This document shows, piece by piece, positions 43,270 through 55,559 of a stretch of 64,000 nt of DNA. Where the stretch lies: the NCBI GenBank assembly GCA_030765055.1, contig CM060950.1, positions 22,322,876-22,386,875 on the forward strand, read 5' to 3'. Origin of the DNA: Mantis religiosa (lineage: Eukaryota > Arthropoda > Insecta > Mantodea > Mantidae). Below the pieces are notes generated by a model, which saw nothing but the letters and a program-made list of their open reading frames with translations, was not told the DNA's origin and made no database searches. The position numbers and the translations under genes were made by a program. Numbering within the stretch: the stretch's first letter is position 1; every line of letters starts with the position of its first letter.

Positions 43270-46200
43270 CCCTGGCTTGGCTCAGGCTTTGCTCTGGCTA
43301 GGTTCCGGCCGGCCTCCGGTCCCGCTCAAGTTCCGCTCTGGCTTCACTCAGGCTTCGCTCTGGCTTCACACTTCATTCTGTACCTTTAACACTGGCTTCG
43401 CTCTGCATTCGCTCTGGTTAGGCCCCGTTCAACACTCCGGTCCCACTCTGGCTTCGCTCAGGCTTCGCTCTGGCTTCACACTTCATTCTGTACCCATAAC
43501 ACTGGCTTCGCTCTGCCTTCGCTCTGGTTAGGCCCCGTTCACCACTCCGGTCCCGCTCTCGCTTGGCTCAGGCTTCGCTCTGGCTTCACACTTCATTCTG
43601 TACCTTTACACTGGCTTCGCTCTGCTTTCCCATTGATTAGGCCCTGTTCACCACTCAGGTCCCGCTCTGGCTTGGCTCAGGCTTCGCCCTGGCTTCACAC
43701 TTCATTCTGTACCTTTACACTGGCTTCGCTCTGCTTTCGCTCTGATTAGGCCCTGTTCACCACTACGGCCCCGCTATGGCTTGGCTCAGGCTTCGCTCTG
43801 GCTCCACTCTGGCTTTGATCTGGCTAGGCTCCGTTCACCGCTACGGTCCCGCTCTGGCTTGGCTCAGGCTTCGCTCTGGCTCCACTCTGGCTTTGATCTG
43901 GCTAGGCTCCGGTCACCACTCCGGTCCCGCTCTGGCTTGGCTCAGGCTTCGCTCTGGCTTCACACTTCATTCTGTACCTTTACACTGGCTTCGCTCTGCT
44001 TTCGCTCTGATTAGGCCCTGTTCACCACTCCGGTCCCGCTCTGGCTTGGCTCAGGCTTCGCTCTGGCTCCACTCTGGCTTTGATCTGGCTAGGCTCCGTT
44101 CACCGCTACGGTCCCGCTCTGGCTTGGCTCAGGCTTCGCTCTGGCTCCACTCTGGCTTTGATCTGGCTAGGCTCCGGTCACCGCTACGGTCCCGCTCTGG
44201 CTTGGCTCAGGCTTCGCTCTGGCTCCACTCTGGCTTTGATCTGGCTAGGCTCCGTTCACCGCTACGGTCCCGCTCTGGCTTGGCTCAGGCTTCGCTCTGG
44301 CTCCACTCTGGCTTTGATCTGGCTAGGCTCCGTTCACCGCTACGGTCCCGCTCTGGCTTGGCTCAGGCTTCGCTCTGGCTCCACTCTGGCTTTGATCTGG
44401 CTAGGCTCCGTTCACCGCTACGGTCCCGCTCTGGCTTGGCTCTGGTTTCGCTCTGGCTCCACTCTGGCTTTGATCTGGCTAGGCTCCGGTCACCGCTACG
44501 GTCCCGCTCTGGCTTGGCTCAGGCTTCGCTCTGGCTACACTCTGGCTTTGATCTGGCTAGGCTCCGTTCACCGCTACGGTCCCGCTCTGGCTTGGCTCAG
44601 GCTTCGCTCTGGCTCCACTCTGGCTTTGATCTGGCTAGGCTCCGTTCAACGCTACGGTCCCGCTCTGGCTTGGCTCTGGTTTCGCTCTGGCTCCACTCTG
44701 GCTTTGATCTGGCTAGGCTCCGTTCACCGCTACGGTCCCGCTCTGGCTTGGCTCAGGCTTCGCTCTGGCTCCACTCTGGCTTTGATCTGGCTAGGCTCCG
44801 TTCACCGCTACGGTCCCGCTCTGGCTTGGCTCAGGCTTCGCTCTGGCTCCACTCTGGCTTTGATCTGGCTAGGCTCCGTTCACCGCTACGGTCCCGCTCT
44901 GGCTTGGCTCTGGTTTCGCTCTGGCTCCACTCTGGCTTTGCTCTGGCTAGGCTCCGTTCACCGCTACGGTCCCGCTCTGGCTTGGCTCAGGCTTCGCTCT
45001 GGCTCCACTCTGGCTTTGATCTGGCTAGGCTCCGTTCACCGCTACGGTCCCGCTCTGGCTTGGCTCAGGCTTCGCTCTGGCTCCACTCTGGCTTTGCTCT
45101 GGCTAGGCTCCGATCACCGCTACGGTCCCGCTCTGGCTTGGCTCTGGTTTCGCTCTGGCTCCACTCTGGCTTTGATCTGGCTAGGCTCCGTTCACCGCTA
45201 CGGTCCCGCTCTGGCTTGGCTCAGGCTTCGCTCTGGCTTCACACTTCATTCTGTACCTTTACACTGGCTTCGCTCTACTTTCGCTCTGGTTAGGCCCCGT
45301 TCACCACTCCGGTCCCGCTCTGGCTTGGCTCAGGCTTCGCTGTGGCTCCACTCTGGCTTTGCTCTGGCTAGGCTCCGGTCACCGCTACGGTCCCGCTCTG
45401 GCTTGGCTCAGGCTTCGCTCTGGCTCCACTCTGGTTTTGATCTGGCTAGGCTCCGTTCACCGCTACGGTCCCGCTCTGGCTTGGCTCAGGCTTCGCTCTG
45501 GCTCCACTCTGGCTTTGATCTGGCTAGGCTCCGTTCACCGCTACGGTCCCGCTCTGGCTTGGCTCAGGCTTCGCTCTGGCTCCACTCTGGCTTTGATCTG
45601 GCTAGGCTCCGTTCACCGCTACGGTCCCGCTCTGGCTTGGCTCTGGTTTCGCTCTGGCTCCACTCTGGCTTTGATCTGGCTAGGCTCCGGTCACCGCTAC
45701 GGTCCCGCTCTGGCTTGGCTCAGGCTTCGCTCTGGCTCCACTCTGGCTTTGATCTGGCTAGGCTCCGTTCACCGCTACGGTCCCGCTCTGGCTTGGCTCA
45801 GGCTTCGCTCTGGCTCCACTCTGGCTTTGATCTGGCTAGGCTCCGTTCACCGCTACGGTCCCGCTCTGGCTTGGCTCTGGTTTCGCTCTGGCTCCACTCT
45901 GGCTTTGATCTGGCTAGGCTCCGTTCACCGCTACGGTCCCGCTCTGGCTTGGCTCAGGCTTCGCTCTGGCTCCACTCTGGCTTTGATCTGGCTAGGCTCC
46001 GTTCACCGCTACGGTCCCGCTCTGGCTTGGCTCAGGCTTCGCTCTGGCTCCACTCTGGCTTTGATCTGGCTAGGCTCCGTTCACCGCTACGGTCCCGCTC
46101 TGGCTTGGCTCTGGTTTCGCTCTGGCTCCACTCTGGCTTTGCTCTGGCTAGGCTCCGTTAACCGCTACGGTCCCGCTCTGGCTTGGCTCAGGCTTCGCTC

Positions 46201-49200
46201 TGGCTCCACTCTGGCTTTGATCTGGCTAGGCTCCGTTCACCGGTACGGTCCCGCTCTGGCTTGGCTCAGGCTTCGCTCTGGCTCCACTCTGGCTTTGCTC
46301 TGGCTAGGCTCCGATCACCGCTACGGTCCCGCTCTGGCTTGGCTCTGGTTTCGCTCTGGCTCCACTCTGGCTTTGATCTGGCTAGGCTCCGTTCACCGCT
46401 ACGGTCCCGCTCTGGCTTGGCTCAGGCTTCGCTCTGGCTTCACACTTCATTCTGTACCTTTACACTGGCTTCGCTCTACTTTCGCTCTGGTTAGGCCCCG
46501 TTCACCACTCCGGTCCCGCTCTGGCTTGGCTCAGGCTTCGCTCTGGCTTCACACTTCATTCTGTACCTTTACACTGGCTTCGCTCTGGCTCCACCCTGGC
46601 TTTGATCTGGCTAGGCTCCGTTCACCGCTACGGTCCCGCTCTGGCTTGGCTCAGGCTCCGCTCTGGCTCCACTCTGGCTTTGATCTGGCTAGGCTCCGTT
46701 CACCGCTACGGTCCCGCTCTGGCTTGGCTCAGGCTTCGCTCTGGCTCCACTCTGGCTTTGATCTGGCTAGGCTCCGTTCACCGCTACGGTCCCGCTCTGG
46801 CTTGGCTCTGGTTTCGCTCTGGCTCCACTCTGGCTTTGCTCTGGCTAGGCTCCGTTCACCGCTACGGTCCCGCTCTGGCTTGGCTCAGGCTTGGCTCTGG
46901 CTCCACTCTGGCTTTGATCTGGCTAGGCTCCGTTCACCGCTACGGTCCCGCTCTGGCTTGGCTCAGGCTTCGCTCTGGCTCCACTCTGGCTTTGCTCTGG
47001 CTAGGCTCCGATCACCGCTACGGTCCCGCTCTGGCTTGGCTCTGGTTTCGCTCTGGCTCCACTCTGGCTTTGATCTGGCTAGGCTCCGTTCACCGCTACG
47101 GTCCCGCTCTGGCTTGGCTCAGGCTTCGTTCTGGCTTCACACTTCATTCTGTACCTTTACACTGGCTTCGCTCTACTTTCGCTCTGGTTAGGCCCCGTTC
47201 ACCACTCCGGTCCCGCTCTGGCTTGGCTCAGGCTTCGCTCTGGCTTCACACTTCATTCTGTACCTTTACACTGGCTTCGCTCTGGCTCCACTCTGGCTTT
47301 GCTCTGGCACGGCTCCGGTCACCACTCCGGTCCCGCTCTGGCTTGGCTCAGGCTTCGCTCTGGCTTCACACTTCATTCTGTACCTTTACACTGGCTTCGC
47401 TCTGCTTTCGCTCTGGTTAGGCCCTGTTCACCACTCCGGTCCCGCTCTGGCTTGGCTCAGGCTTCGCTCTGGCACCACTCTGGCTTTGCTCTGGCTAGGC
47501 TCCGGTCACCACTCCGGTCCCGCTCTGGCTTGGCTCAGGCTTCGCTCTGGCTCCACTCTGGCTTTGCTCTGGCTAGGCTCCGGTCACCACTCCGGTCCCG
47601 CTCTGGCTTGACTCAGGCTTCGCTCTGGCTCCACTCTGGCTTTGCTCTGGCTAGGCTCCGGTCACCACTCCGGTCCCGCTCTGGCTTGGCTCAGGCTTCG
47701 CTCTGGCTCCACTCTGGCTTTGCTCTGGCTAGGCTCCGGTCACCACTCCGGTCCCGCTCTGGCTTGGCTCAGGCTTCGCTCTGGCTCCACTGTGGCTTTG
47801 CTCTGGCTAGGCTCCGGTCACCACTCCGGTCCCGCTCTGGCTTGGCTCAGGCTTCGCTCTGGCTTCACACTTCATTCTGTACCTTTAACACTGGCTTCGC
47901 TCTGCTTTCGCTCTGGTTAGGCCCTGTTCACCACTCCGGTCCCGCTATGGCTTGGATCTGGCTCCGCTCTGGCTCCACTCTGGCTTTGCTCTGGCTAGGC
48001 TCCGATCACCGCTACGGTCCCGCACTGGCTTGGCTCTGGTTTCGCTCTGGCTCCACTCTGGCTTTGCTCTGGCTAGGCTCCGGTCACCACTCCGGTCCCG
48101 CTCTGGCTTGGCTCAGGCTTCGCTCTGGCTTCACACTTCATTCTGTACCTTTAACACTGGCTTCGCTCTGCTGTCGCTCTGGTTAGGCCCTGTTCACCAC
48201 TCCGGTCCCGCTATGGCTTGGATCTGGCTCCGCTCTGGCTCCACTCTGGCTTTGCTCTGGCTAGGCTCCGATCACCACTACGGTCCCGCACTGGCTTGGC
48301 TCTGGCTCCGCTCTGGCTCCACTCTGGCTTTGCTCTGGCTTGGCTCCGGTCACCACTCCGGTCCCGCTCTGGCTTGGCTCAGGCTTCGCTCTGGCTCCAA
48401 TCTGGCTTTGCTCTGGCTAGGCTCCGGTCACCACTCCGGTCCCGCTCTGGCTTGGCTCAGGCTTCGCTCTGGCTCCACTCTGGCTTTGCTCTGGCTAGGC
48501 TCCGGTCACCACTCCGGTCCCGCTCTGGCTTGGCTCAGGTTTCGCTCTGGCTCCACTCTGGCTTTGCTCTGGCTAGGCTCCGGTCACCACTCCGGTCCCG
48601 CTCTGGCTTGACTCAGGCTTCGCTCTGGCTCCACTCTGGCTTTGCTCTGGCTAGGCTCCGGTCACCACTCCGGTCCCGCTCTGGCTTGGCTCAGGCTTCG
48701 CTCTGGCTCCACTCTGGCTTTGCTCTGGCTAGGCTCCGGTCACCACTCCGGTCCCGCTCTGGCTTGGCTCAGGCTTCGCTCTGGCTCCACTCTGGCTTTG
48801 CTCTGGCTAGGCTCCGGTCACCACTCCGGTCCCGCTCTGGCTTGGCTCAGGCTTCGCTCTGGCTTCACACTTCATTCTGTACCTTTAACACTGGCTTCGC
48901 TCTGCTTTCGCTCTGGTTAGGCCCTGTTCACCACTCCGGTCCCGCTATGGCTTGGATCTGGCTCCGCTCTGGCTCCACTCTGGCTTTGCTCTGGCTAGGC
49001 TCCGATCACCGCTACGGTCCCGCACTGGCTTGGCTCTGGCTCCGCTCTGGCTCCACTCTGGCTTTGCTCTGGCTAGGCTCCGATCACCGCTACGGTCCCG
49101 CTCTGGCTTGGCTCTGGCTCCGCTCTGGCTCCACTCTGGCTTTGCTCTGGCTAGGCTCCGATCACCGCTACGGTCCCGCACTGGCTTGGCTCTGGCTCCG

Positions 49201-51025
49201 CTCTGGCTCCACTCTGGTTTTGCTCTGGCTAGGCTCCGGTCACCGCTACGGTCCCGCACTGGCTTGGCTCTGGTTTCGCTCTGGCTTCACTCTAACATTC
49301 CTTAACTATACTCCCGCTTGGATCTGGCTTCGTTCTGGCTTGGCTCTTGCTAGGTTCTGGCCCCACTCCTGTCCCGCTCCGGCCTCACACTAACTTCATT
49401 ATGCACCTTAACTTTGGCTTGGTTCTGGCGTGGCTCTGGCTCCGCTCTGGCTCCACTCTGGCTTTGCTCTGGCTAGGCTCCGATCACCGCTACGGTCCCG
49501 CTCTGGCTTGGCTCTGGTTTCGCTCTGGCTCCACTCTGGCTTTGCTCTGGCTAGGCTCCGATCACCGCTACGGTCCCGCACTGGCTTGGCTCTGGCTCCG
49601 CTCTGGCTTCACTCTAACATTCCTTAACTATACTCCCGCTTGGATCTGGCTTCGTTCTGGCTCCACTCTGGCTTTGCTCTGGCTAGGCTCCGTTCACCGC
49701 TACGGTCCCGCTCTGGCTTGGCTCTGGCTCCGCTCTGGCTCCACTCTGGCTTTGCTCTGGCTAGGCTCCGTTCACCGCTACGGTCCCGCTCTGGCTTGGC
49801 TCTGGCTCCGCTCTGGCTCCACTCTGGCTTTGCTCTGGCTAGGCTCCGTTCACCGCTACGGTCCCGCTCTGGCGTGGCTCTGGCTCCGCTCTGGCTCCAC
49901 TCTGGCTTTGCTCTGGCTAGGCTCCGTTCACCGCTACGGTCCCGCTCTGGCTTGGCTCTGGCTCCGCTCTGGCTCCACTCTGGCTTTGCTCTGGCTAGGC
50001 TCCGTTCACCGCTACGGTCCCGCACTGGCTTGGCTCTGGTTTCGCTCTGGCTCCACTCTGGCTTTGCTCTGGCTAGGCTCCGTTCACCGCTACGGTCCCG
50101 CTCTGGCTTGGCTCTGGTATCGCTCTGGCTCCACTCTGGCTTTGCTCTGGCTAGGCTCCGGTCACCGCTACGGTCCCGCACTGGCTTGGCTCTGGCTCCG
50201 CTCTGGCTCCACTCTGGCTTTGCTCTGGCTAGGCTCCGGTCACCGCTACGGTCCCGCACTGGCTTGGCTCTGGCTCCGCTCTGGCTCCACTCTGGCTTTG
50301 CTCTGGCTAGGCTCCGTTCACCGCTACGGTCCCGCTCTGGCTTGGCTCTGGTTTCGCTCTGGCTCCACTCTGGCTTTGCTCTGGCTAGGCTCCGATCACC
50401 GCTACGGTCCCGCACTGGCTTGGCTCTGGCTCCGCTCTGGCTCCACTCTGGTTTTGCTCTGGCTAGGCTCCGGTCACCGCTACGGTCCCGCACTGGCTTG
50501 GCTCTGGTTTCGCTCTGGCTTCACTCTAACATTCCTTAACTATACTCCCGCTTGGATCTGGCTTCGTTCTGGCTCCACTCTGGCTTTGCTCTGGCTAGGC
50601 TCCGATCACCGCTACGGTCCCGCTCTGGCTTGGATCTGGCTCCGCTCTGGCTCCACTCTGGCTTTGCTCTGGCTAGGCTCCGATCACCGCTACGGTCCCG
50701 CACTGGCTTGGCTCTGGCTCCGCTCTGGCTCCACTCTGGTTTTGCTCTGGCTAGGCTCCGGTCACCGCTACGGTCCCGCACTGGCTTGGCTCTGGTTTCG
50801 CTCTGGCTTCACTCTAACATTCCTTAACTATACTCCCGCTTGGATCTGGCTTCGTTCTGGCTTGGCTCTTGCTAGGTTCTGGCCCCACTCCTGTCCCGCT
50901 CCGGCCTCACACTTTCTTCTGTACCTTAACTCCGGCTCCGCTCTAGCTTCGCTCTGGCTTTGCTCTCGCTTTGCTCTAGCTCCGCTCAAGCTTCTCTCTG
51001 GGTTTGCTTTGGCTTTACTCTGAAT
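43270..51025 (+). repeat. GC-rich satellite array, 78-bp unit with 109/110-bp variants
   Basis: About 7.7 kb of tandem repeats. The main unit is 78 bp (for example from 'cggtcccgctctggcttggc' to 'ccggtcaccactc'). Longer units of 109-110 bp add 'cacacttcattctgtacc' and recur near 43370-43700, 43960, 45240, 46440-46550, 47147-47370, 47870, 48130 and 48860. A third variant with 'aacattccttaactatactc' occurs near 49290, 49610, 50525 and 50815. Because 78 is 26 codons, two plus frames and one minus frame stay open for hundreds of codons. The encoded 26-residue repeats (SGLAQASLWLHSGF...) have no known fold and no upstream gene structure. I treat them as non-coding. Confidence 0.93.
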
Positions 51026-51600
51026 TTGGTTTAATGTACTTTTTTAACTTGGATTAAGGTCAAACACACATGTGGACCTTGTTTGGGCGTTTGGCATTAG
51101 CTCTCTCACCACTCAGAGGCACCCAATCGAGAGAGTTGGCTCGGGATCCCGGGATCGCCAATTCCCGTACCTACCGCAGTAGGCCCCTGGGGGACAAAAT
51201 AACCAGATATAATTGTGTTATAGGTTATAATTTATTTAACTGGCGCCTGGATCCTGTCTCAATGTATATTGTCAAATCAAATTCTCTCAGTTTTATGTGA
51301 TATGGTGTTAATTGATTTAAATTTTCTAATTCCTTCGTTTCATCTTCGTGGTATGCCATTATGGCTGAAGAATTACCATTACAGTGCATCACAATATATT
51401 TTCTAAGCGTTTTAGAAGAAAACTTCCAATTTTTGACAATTTTCACTTAAAGCGTTTTCTCAATTTGAAGGCGCAGTCGTGGTCACGTAATGTGATGGAG
51501 ACAAAGGGTGTAATTCATCTACTTAGTTATTCTCAGGTGAAGAATTTCTCTTAAACAGAAACTTGATTGCACAAATTTTGGTATATCCATGATAATTATA
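51026..51600. other. no recognisable feature
   Basis: Between the array and the TIR element. Starts with a decayed satellite edge; nothing coding was recognised. Confidence 0.4.
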
Positions 51601-52919
51601 CAGGGTGCTTCGAACAGGCACCGGACGAATATATAGAAGTAGTTGCTGAGCTTATATGTGACACATAAAGATAGTTTTATCGCCAATATAATCACACATA
51701 AAAAACGTTCCAGAATGAGTGTGGATTAGGCAGCTACAGAAACAGCGCCACTGCCTTACATTATTGCAGTTCGCAGGTAGGTGCCACACCATGCCGTCTG
51801 CTGTAGCTGTTTTTAAACATACCGGCATACTTCACTGTAGCCTTCCAATATTAAAAATTTCTTTGGCTTATGAAACCCCAATAAAGAAGCTATTCTTTAG
51901 TTATTTGTTTATAAGTATTTAACGTGTTACAACATTCCGTTATAACAGTCGATGACGGCAAATAATCTGGTGGACATATGCAACTTAAACATTTTCGAGG
52001 GAAGTTAATGTTAGTTAGATTGTCGATGGAAGCATTAACTGATAAAAAGAACTGAGAACAATATCACAGAATTGTAGATAAAGTTAACCAAAACTAAACG
52101 GCTTATGGAGTGAGACAAGCATTTTATTTCACTGTATTAGTTAGTTAGTTACTAACACTCCCCACATGGCAACCTTGGCCTTCGGGGTAACCTCGCCCCA
52201 CCAAGTGATGACCGGACCCATTTCTCAGGTGGAGGCACCCAGAGGGCGGTGTCCATTACCTCCGATGATAGGGTGATAGTGAAGATGGCGGTGAGGTGAG
52301 AGGACCTACAGTTTTTACCGTGGACTCCGAACCACGTTGGGCATAGGGGATACTTCACGTGTGCTAGACAGAGGTGAAGGCGTGGATAGGGCCGACTTAA
52401 AATCGCCAACCCCAGAGCCGGGAATCGAACTCGGGACCCTTAGAACGGGAGCCGCGAACGAAACCACCGCGCTACCCCGGCGCCCTTATTTCACTGTATT
52501 TAATAATACTAAATAAAGCATTTGTAACTGAAAAATAAATTGTTGATTCTACAGTAATTAGCTGAAAACACTAAAATTAAGGTCATTGCAAAATGAGCAA
52601 GCTTGGAACTGTTCGAGTTATTATCGACTTTTTCACAAGTAAATGCCCTTTTTCCCATTACCTGAAAGCGAGGCTAGGGTTACTGATAAAGAGCAAGGAG
52701 CAATGCTTTTGTTTTCGTGGCCGGTGCGTCCCAAAAATGACTGTTGAGGTTTGCATACGGGTGGTTCCTACACCGCCCAATCACAAAGTCATGTAATATT
52801 TAATGGTGCATAAAATTATACCTAGCAGAATATCGAAGCCGCGACACCGAAATTCGGACTAGTTAAGTTATAAACTAGAAAACGCCTATATTCGTTCGGT
52901 GTAGTTTCGAAACAACCTG
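51601..52919 (-). mobile_element. ~980-bp non-autonomous TIR element, copy 2 (with SINE)
   Basis: The ends are inverted repeats of about 33 bp: left 'cagggtgcttcgaacaggca' and, at the right, the complement of 'caggttgtttcgaaactaca'. Both continue to 'cgaatata' and are flanked by TATA/TA. Without the SINE at 52139-52485 the length is about 975 bp, like copy 1 without its SINE. The two copies are diverged at perhaps one site in five by eye. No transposase is encoded; the superfamily is unclear. Confidence 0.82.
52139..52485 (-). repeat. tRNA-derived SINE, family 3, with 15-bp target duplication
   Basis: The minus-strand head is 'ggcgccggggtagcgcggtg' with B box 'gagttcgattcccggc'. The 3' tail is (TAAC)n, seen as 'agttagttagtta' at the left end. 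TTATTTCACTGTATT is repeated exactly at 52124-52138 and 52486-52500. This family is distinct from families 1 and 2 in head, body and tail. Confidence 0.92.
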
Positions 52920-53827
52920 TATAGGACTGCAAAGGGAGAACACCAATTCTCGTATTTTAAACAATACTACGCTACTCTAAAAGACAAAATGAAGTTATCG
53001 GTCCCTCTCCCATCTGTGTCCAAGCTTCGATACCTGCTTATCATTTTCAAGTTTCCTCCATTTCTAGGGGTAAAGATATCGGGTGTCCTTTACTGGCTCC
53101 ATTTTTACCTAACAGGAGGATGGATAGATACATCAGTTGGTTTAGGCATTACACAGACTTCCTCTTGCTAACACAAAAGTATTCTTTGTCGGTGTTCACA
53201 TTTATGAAAGAATGATTACGTAGTTAGGTCTTCATTTTTCCTTCAGCCCGAAATGAAACTGAAGGCAACGTTTATTTTTTCATTTATCCTACTTATACTA
53301 AAATGTACGTGCTCCTGAGAGAGAAATAAATCACAAATCTTAGGTAGAAGTTGCAAGGGAGGCACACGGATATTGCGTATTCTTTAGACGGGAGTCAATT
53401 TGGTAACAATAAGGTTCCATAACTTAAATCTCTGCATTTGTCTTTAGTTTTCCGTTTATCACTGCTGTATCTACATATCCACTCGTTATACGTGTTTTCA
53501 CTGATACACCCAAACATTTTCAAACGTTTTGTATGTACATCATCCAGAGCCGTGTACTCGTAGCTAGTCAAAATAGTGTACTTTGTCCAGTTTTTAACTG
53601 GCATTTCACTCAGTTTTCATTGTTACTTAAGGACCTACTTCAATTTTCATTGAGACCTGCTTCAACTCACATTGTCGCTTCAATAACTATGAACCAGTTC
53701 AAACTGTCATTATCTCTTCACTTTCCTCGCGACCTGGTGAAATGCGCAGCCCAACGTAGCCTCCTCTTCTGAACGGTTCTAAACCCTTGCATTTCCAAAC
53801 TCCCTCGGAGAAAAGGTACAAACAGGT
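52920..53827. other. no recognisable feature
   Basis: No motif, repeat or credible gene was seen before the LTR element. Confidence 0.4.
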
Positions 53828-54324
53828 TGTAACGGGATTATATTTTCGTTCGTCTTCAACTAATAAGAAGCAAGCCAACTTTTTATAAGATCCAAGTCGA
53901 GTTTTAATCTACTGAGAGTCGTGAGATCTTTTCTCAGGTGTGGATGCGGATTTTTATTGAAAATAAACTTTAGATGAGTCCAATTTTGTAATATATTATT
54001 TAATTATATAATACGAACTATGATTCACTCTTATCTATTATAAATATTGAATAACACTTTTTGAATCTTATTAATTTTCCTTTACAATTACAATCCTCGT
54101 AACATCTTTCCTCCTTCTCCAGCAAGACACAAGATTCTCACTTTTTCTAGATTATTGATTTTCTTGTCCCCATAGTAATTCCCACTTTATTTTGTGATTG
54201 GCCGATTCTCTGACACGTCATCACACCACGTCATACCACTACTACTTCGGCCAATCACACAACTACATACATTTTTATATATTTATTATTCCTTCGAACA
54301 TTACTAAACAAAAATACTGTTACA
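53828..54324 (-). repeat. 3' LTR
   Basis: 497 bp, TGT...ACA ends. On minus it has a TATA-like 'tatataaaaatg' near 54270 and a poly-A signal-like 'caataaaaatcc' near 53955. It contains a 13-bp perfect inverted repeat 'tgtgattggccga' (54193-54205 and 54247-54259), an inverted CCAAT pair bracketing two ACGTCA motifs. Confidence 0.93.
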
Positions 54325-54337
54325 AATGCCCCTCTTC
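54325..54337 (-). other. polypurine tract next to the 3' LTR
   Basis: On minus the sequence just before the 3' LTR is 'cgaagaggggcatt', a purine run directly adjoining TGTAAC. It is where plus-strand DNA synthesis of the element would be primed. Confidence 0.6.
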
Positions 54338-54615
54338 GAAATATATGGAAAATAACCAAATAAAGGAATTAACAATCTGTTTCCATATATTTCGAAGAAC
54401 AGCCCCAATTAACAATTTCGTTTACACCAATATTACACAACACCAATACAACATACATAAAATATAATAATATACATACATTGGATGAAATATAATAAAT
54501 GAACATTTAACAACAATAAATTAACATTAATTAAAATACAACAATATATTGATGTTTAACAATGTTTTATTTTTATTATTATTTAACACACACATAGTAT
54601 ATATTCAATATTGTT

Positions 54616-55559
54616 TCAATTACTGTCAAGGCTTTTATGTGTATAGGGATCAGTATCATTCACTTTAAATGTGTGTGTGTATTTGTTACACAGTCCAGGT
54701 TTTGAACTAAAGGCTTTTCTATTCTTTAATATACACAATTTCAACTGTTCTTTTCTCGCTTGGCCTAAATTGTATGTGTTTTCTAACTTTACTTGTAATA
54801 TTCTCTGGAATTCTATTTCTTCCTCCACTTGGCTTCCGCCGTTCTTATCTTGTATTGTATATAATTGGCAACAATGCTTTTCAAGGTCAGTTACATTATT
54901 TTGCAATCCATCAATAATTAAATTCTTCCCACAATTTTCATTTTCATCGTATTCAATATTACCATTTTCTTGCAAGAGTATATCTTCCACAAAAAACCTT
55001 TCATTATTTATATTATCCCTGTTCTCTTCTTTTCTTCCATCTTCTTCCAATAATTTTATTACTAATAAATCATTTTCTGTCTTAACCTTCATTTCATGCA
55101 TTTCGAAATTCAATACACTTTGCCATTCATATAATAAATCATTACCCACAATTACATCTCTTGCCAAATGTGGAATTACCAACGCAATGAAATTGAAATT
55201 CCATTCACCTATTCGCCCCTTAATTAATACTTGATATTTAATCCTATCCTTTTTCTTCCCAATTGCAGTACTGCAGTAAACGTTACACACATTTAAATAT
55301 TCCACTTTATAGTTAGCTAACAGATTGTTAAACAATACCTCACTTATCACTGTAGAACTGGCTCCAGTATCAATCAAGGCTGTATATTCTTTATCCCATA
55401 GGTAAATAATTATCTGAGGTGGGTTAACTAATTCCTTATTTTTCTGCAAGAGAGTAAGCTTATTTCCGTTATCTTCAACTTTCAATTCGCCCTGTGTCAT
55501 CCTCACCGAACCACTTTCCAGAGCACAAAATGATTTGGTTTTTAGTTTTCCATCTCCCT
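54616..55559 (-). CDS. pro: retrotransposon aspartic protease (pol start), truncated before RT
   Basis: The frame is -1 relative to gag and is open from about 55559; the first ATG is at 55506 (MRMTQGELKVEDNG). IIIYLWDKEYTALIDTGASS holds the D-T-G-A active site of a retropepsin, which acts as a dimer to cut Gag. IPHLARDVIVGNDLLYEW is the usual C-terminal signature. An acidic linker follows. The final part (LGQARKEQLKLCILKNRKAF, SSKPGLCNKYTHTFKVND) matches the stretch just upstream of RT in Ty3/gypsy Pol. A stop comes at 54616, so RT never begins. Frameshifting from gag is the likely mode of expression. Confidence 0.88.

Noticed and set aside
43776..51023. Very long open frames (505, 693, 610, 558 codons and others) on plus, and up to 289 codons on minus, as genes
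   Set aside because: They follow the 78-bp repeat frame by frame, overlap each other in different frames and strands, switch frame at 109/110-bp units, and have no recognisable domain or gene signals.
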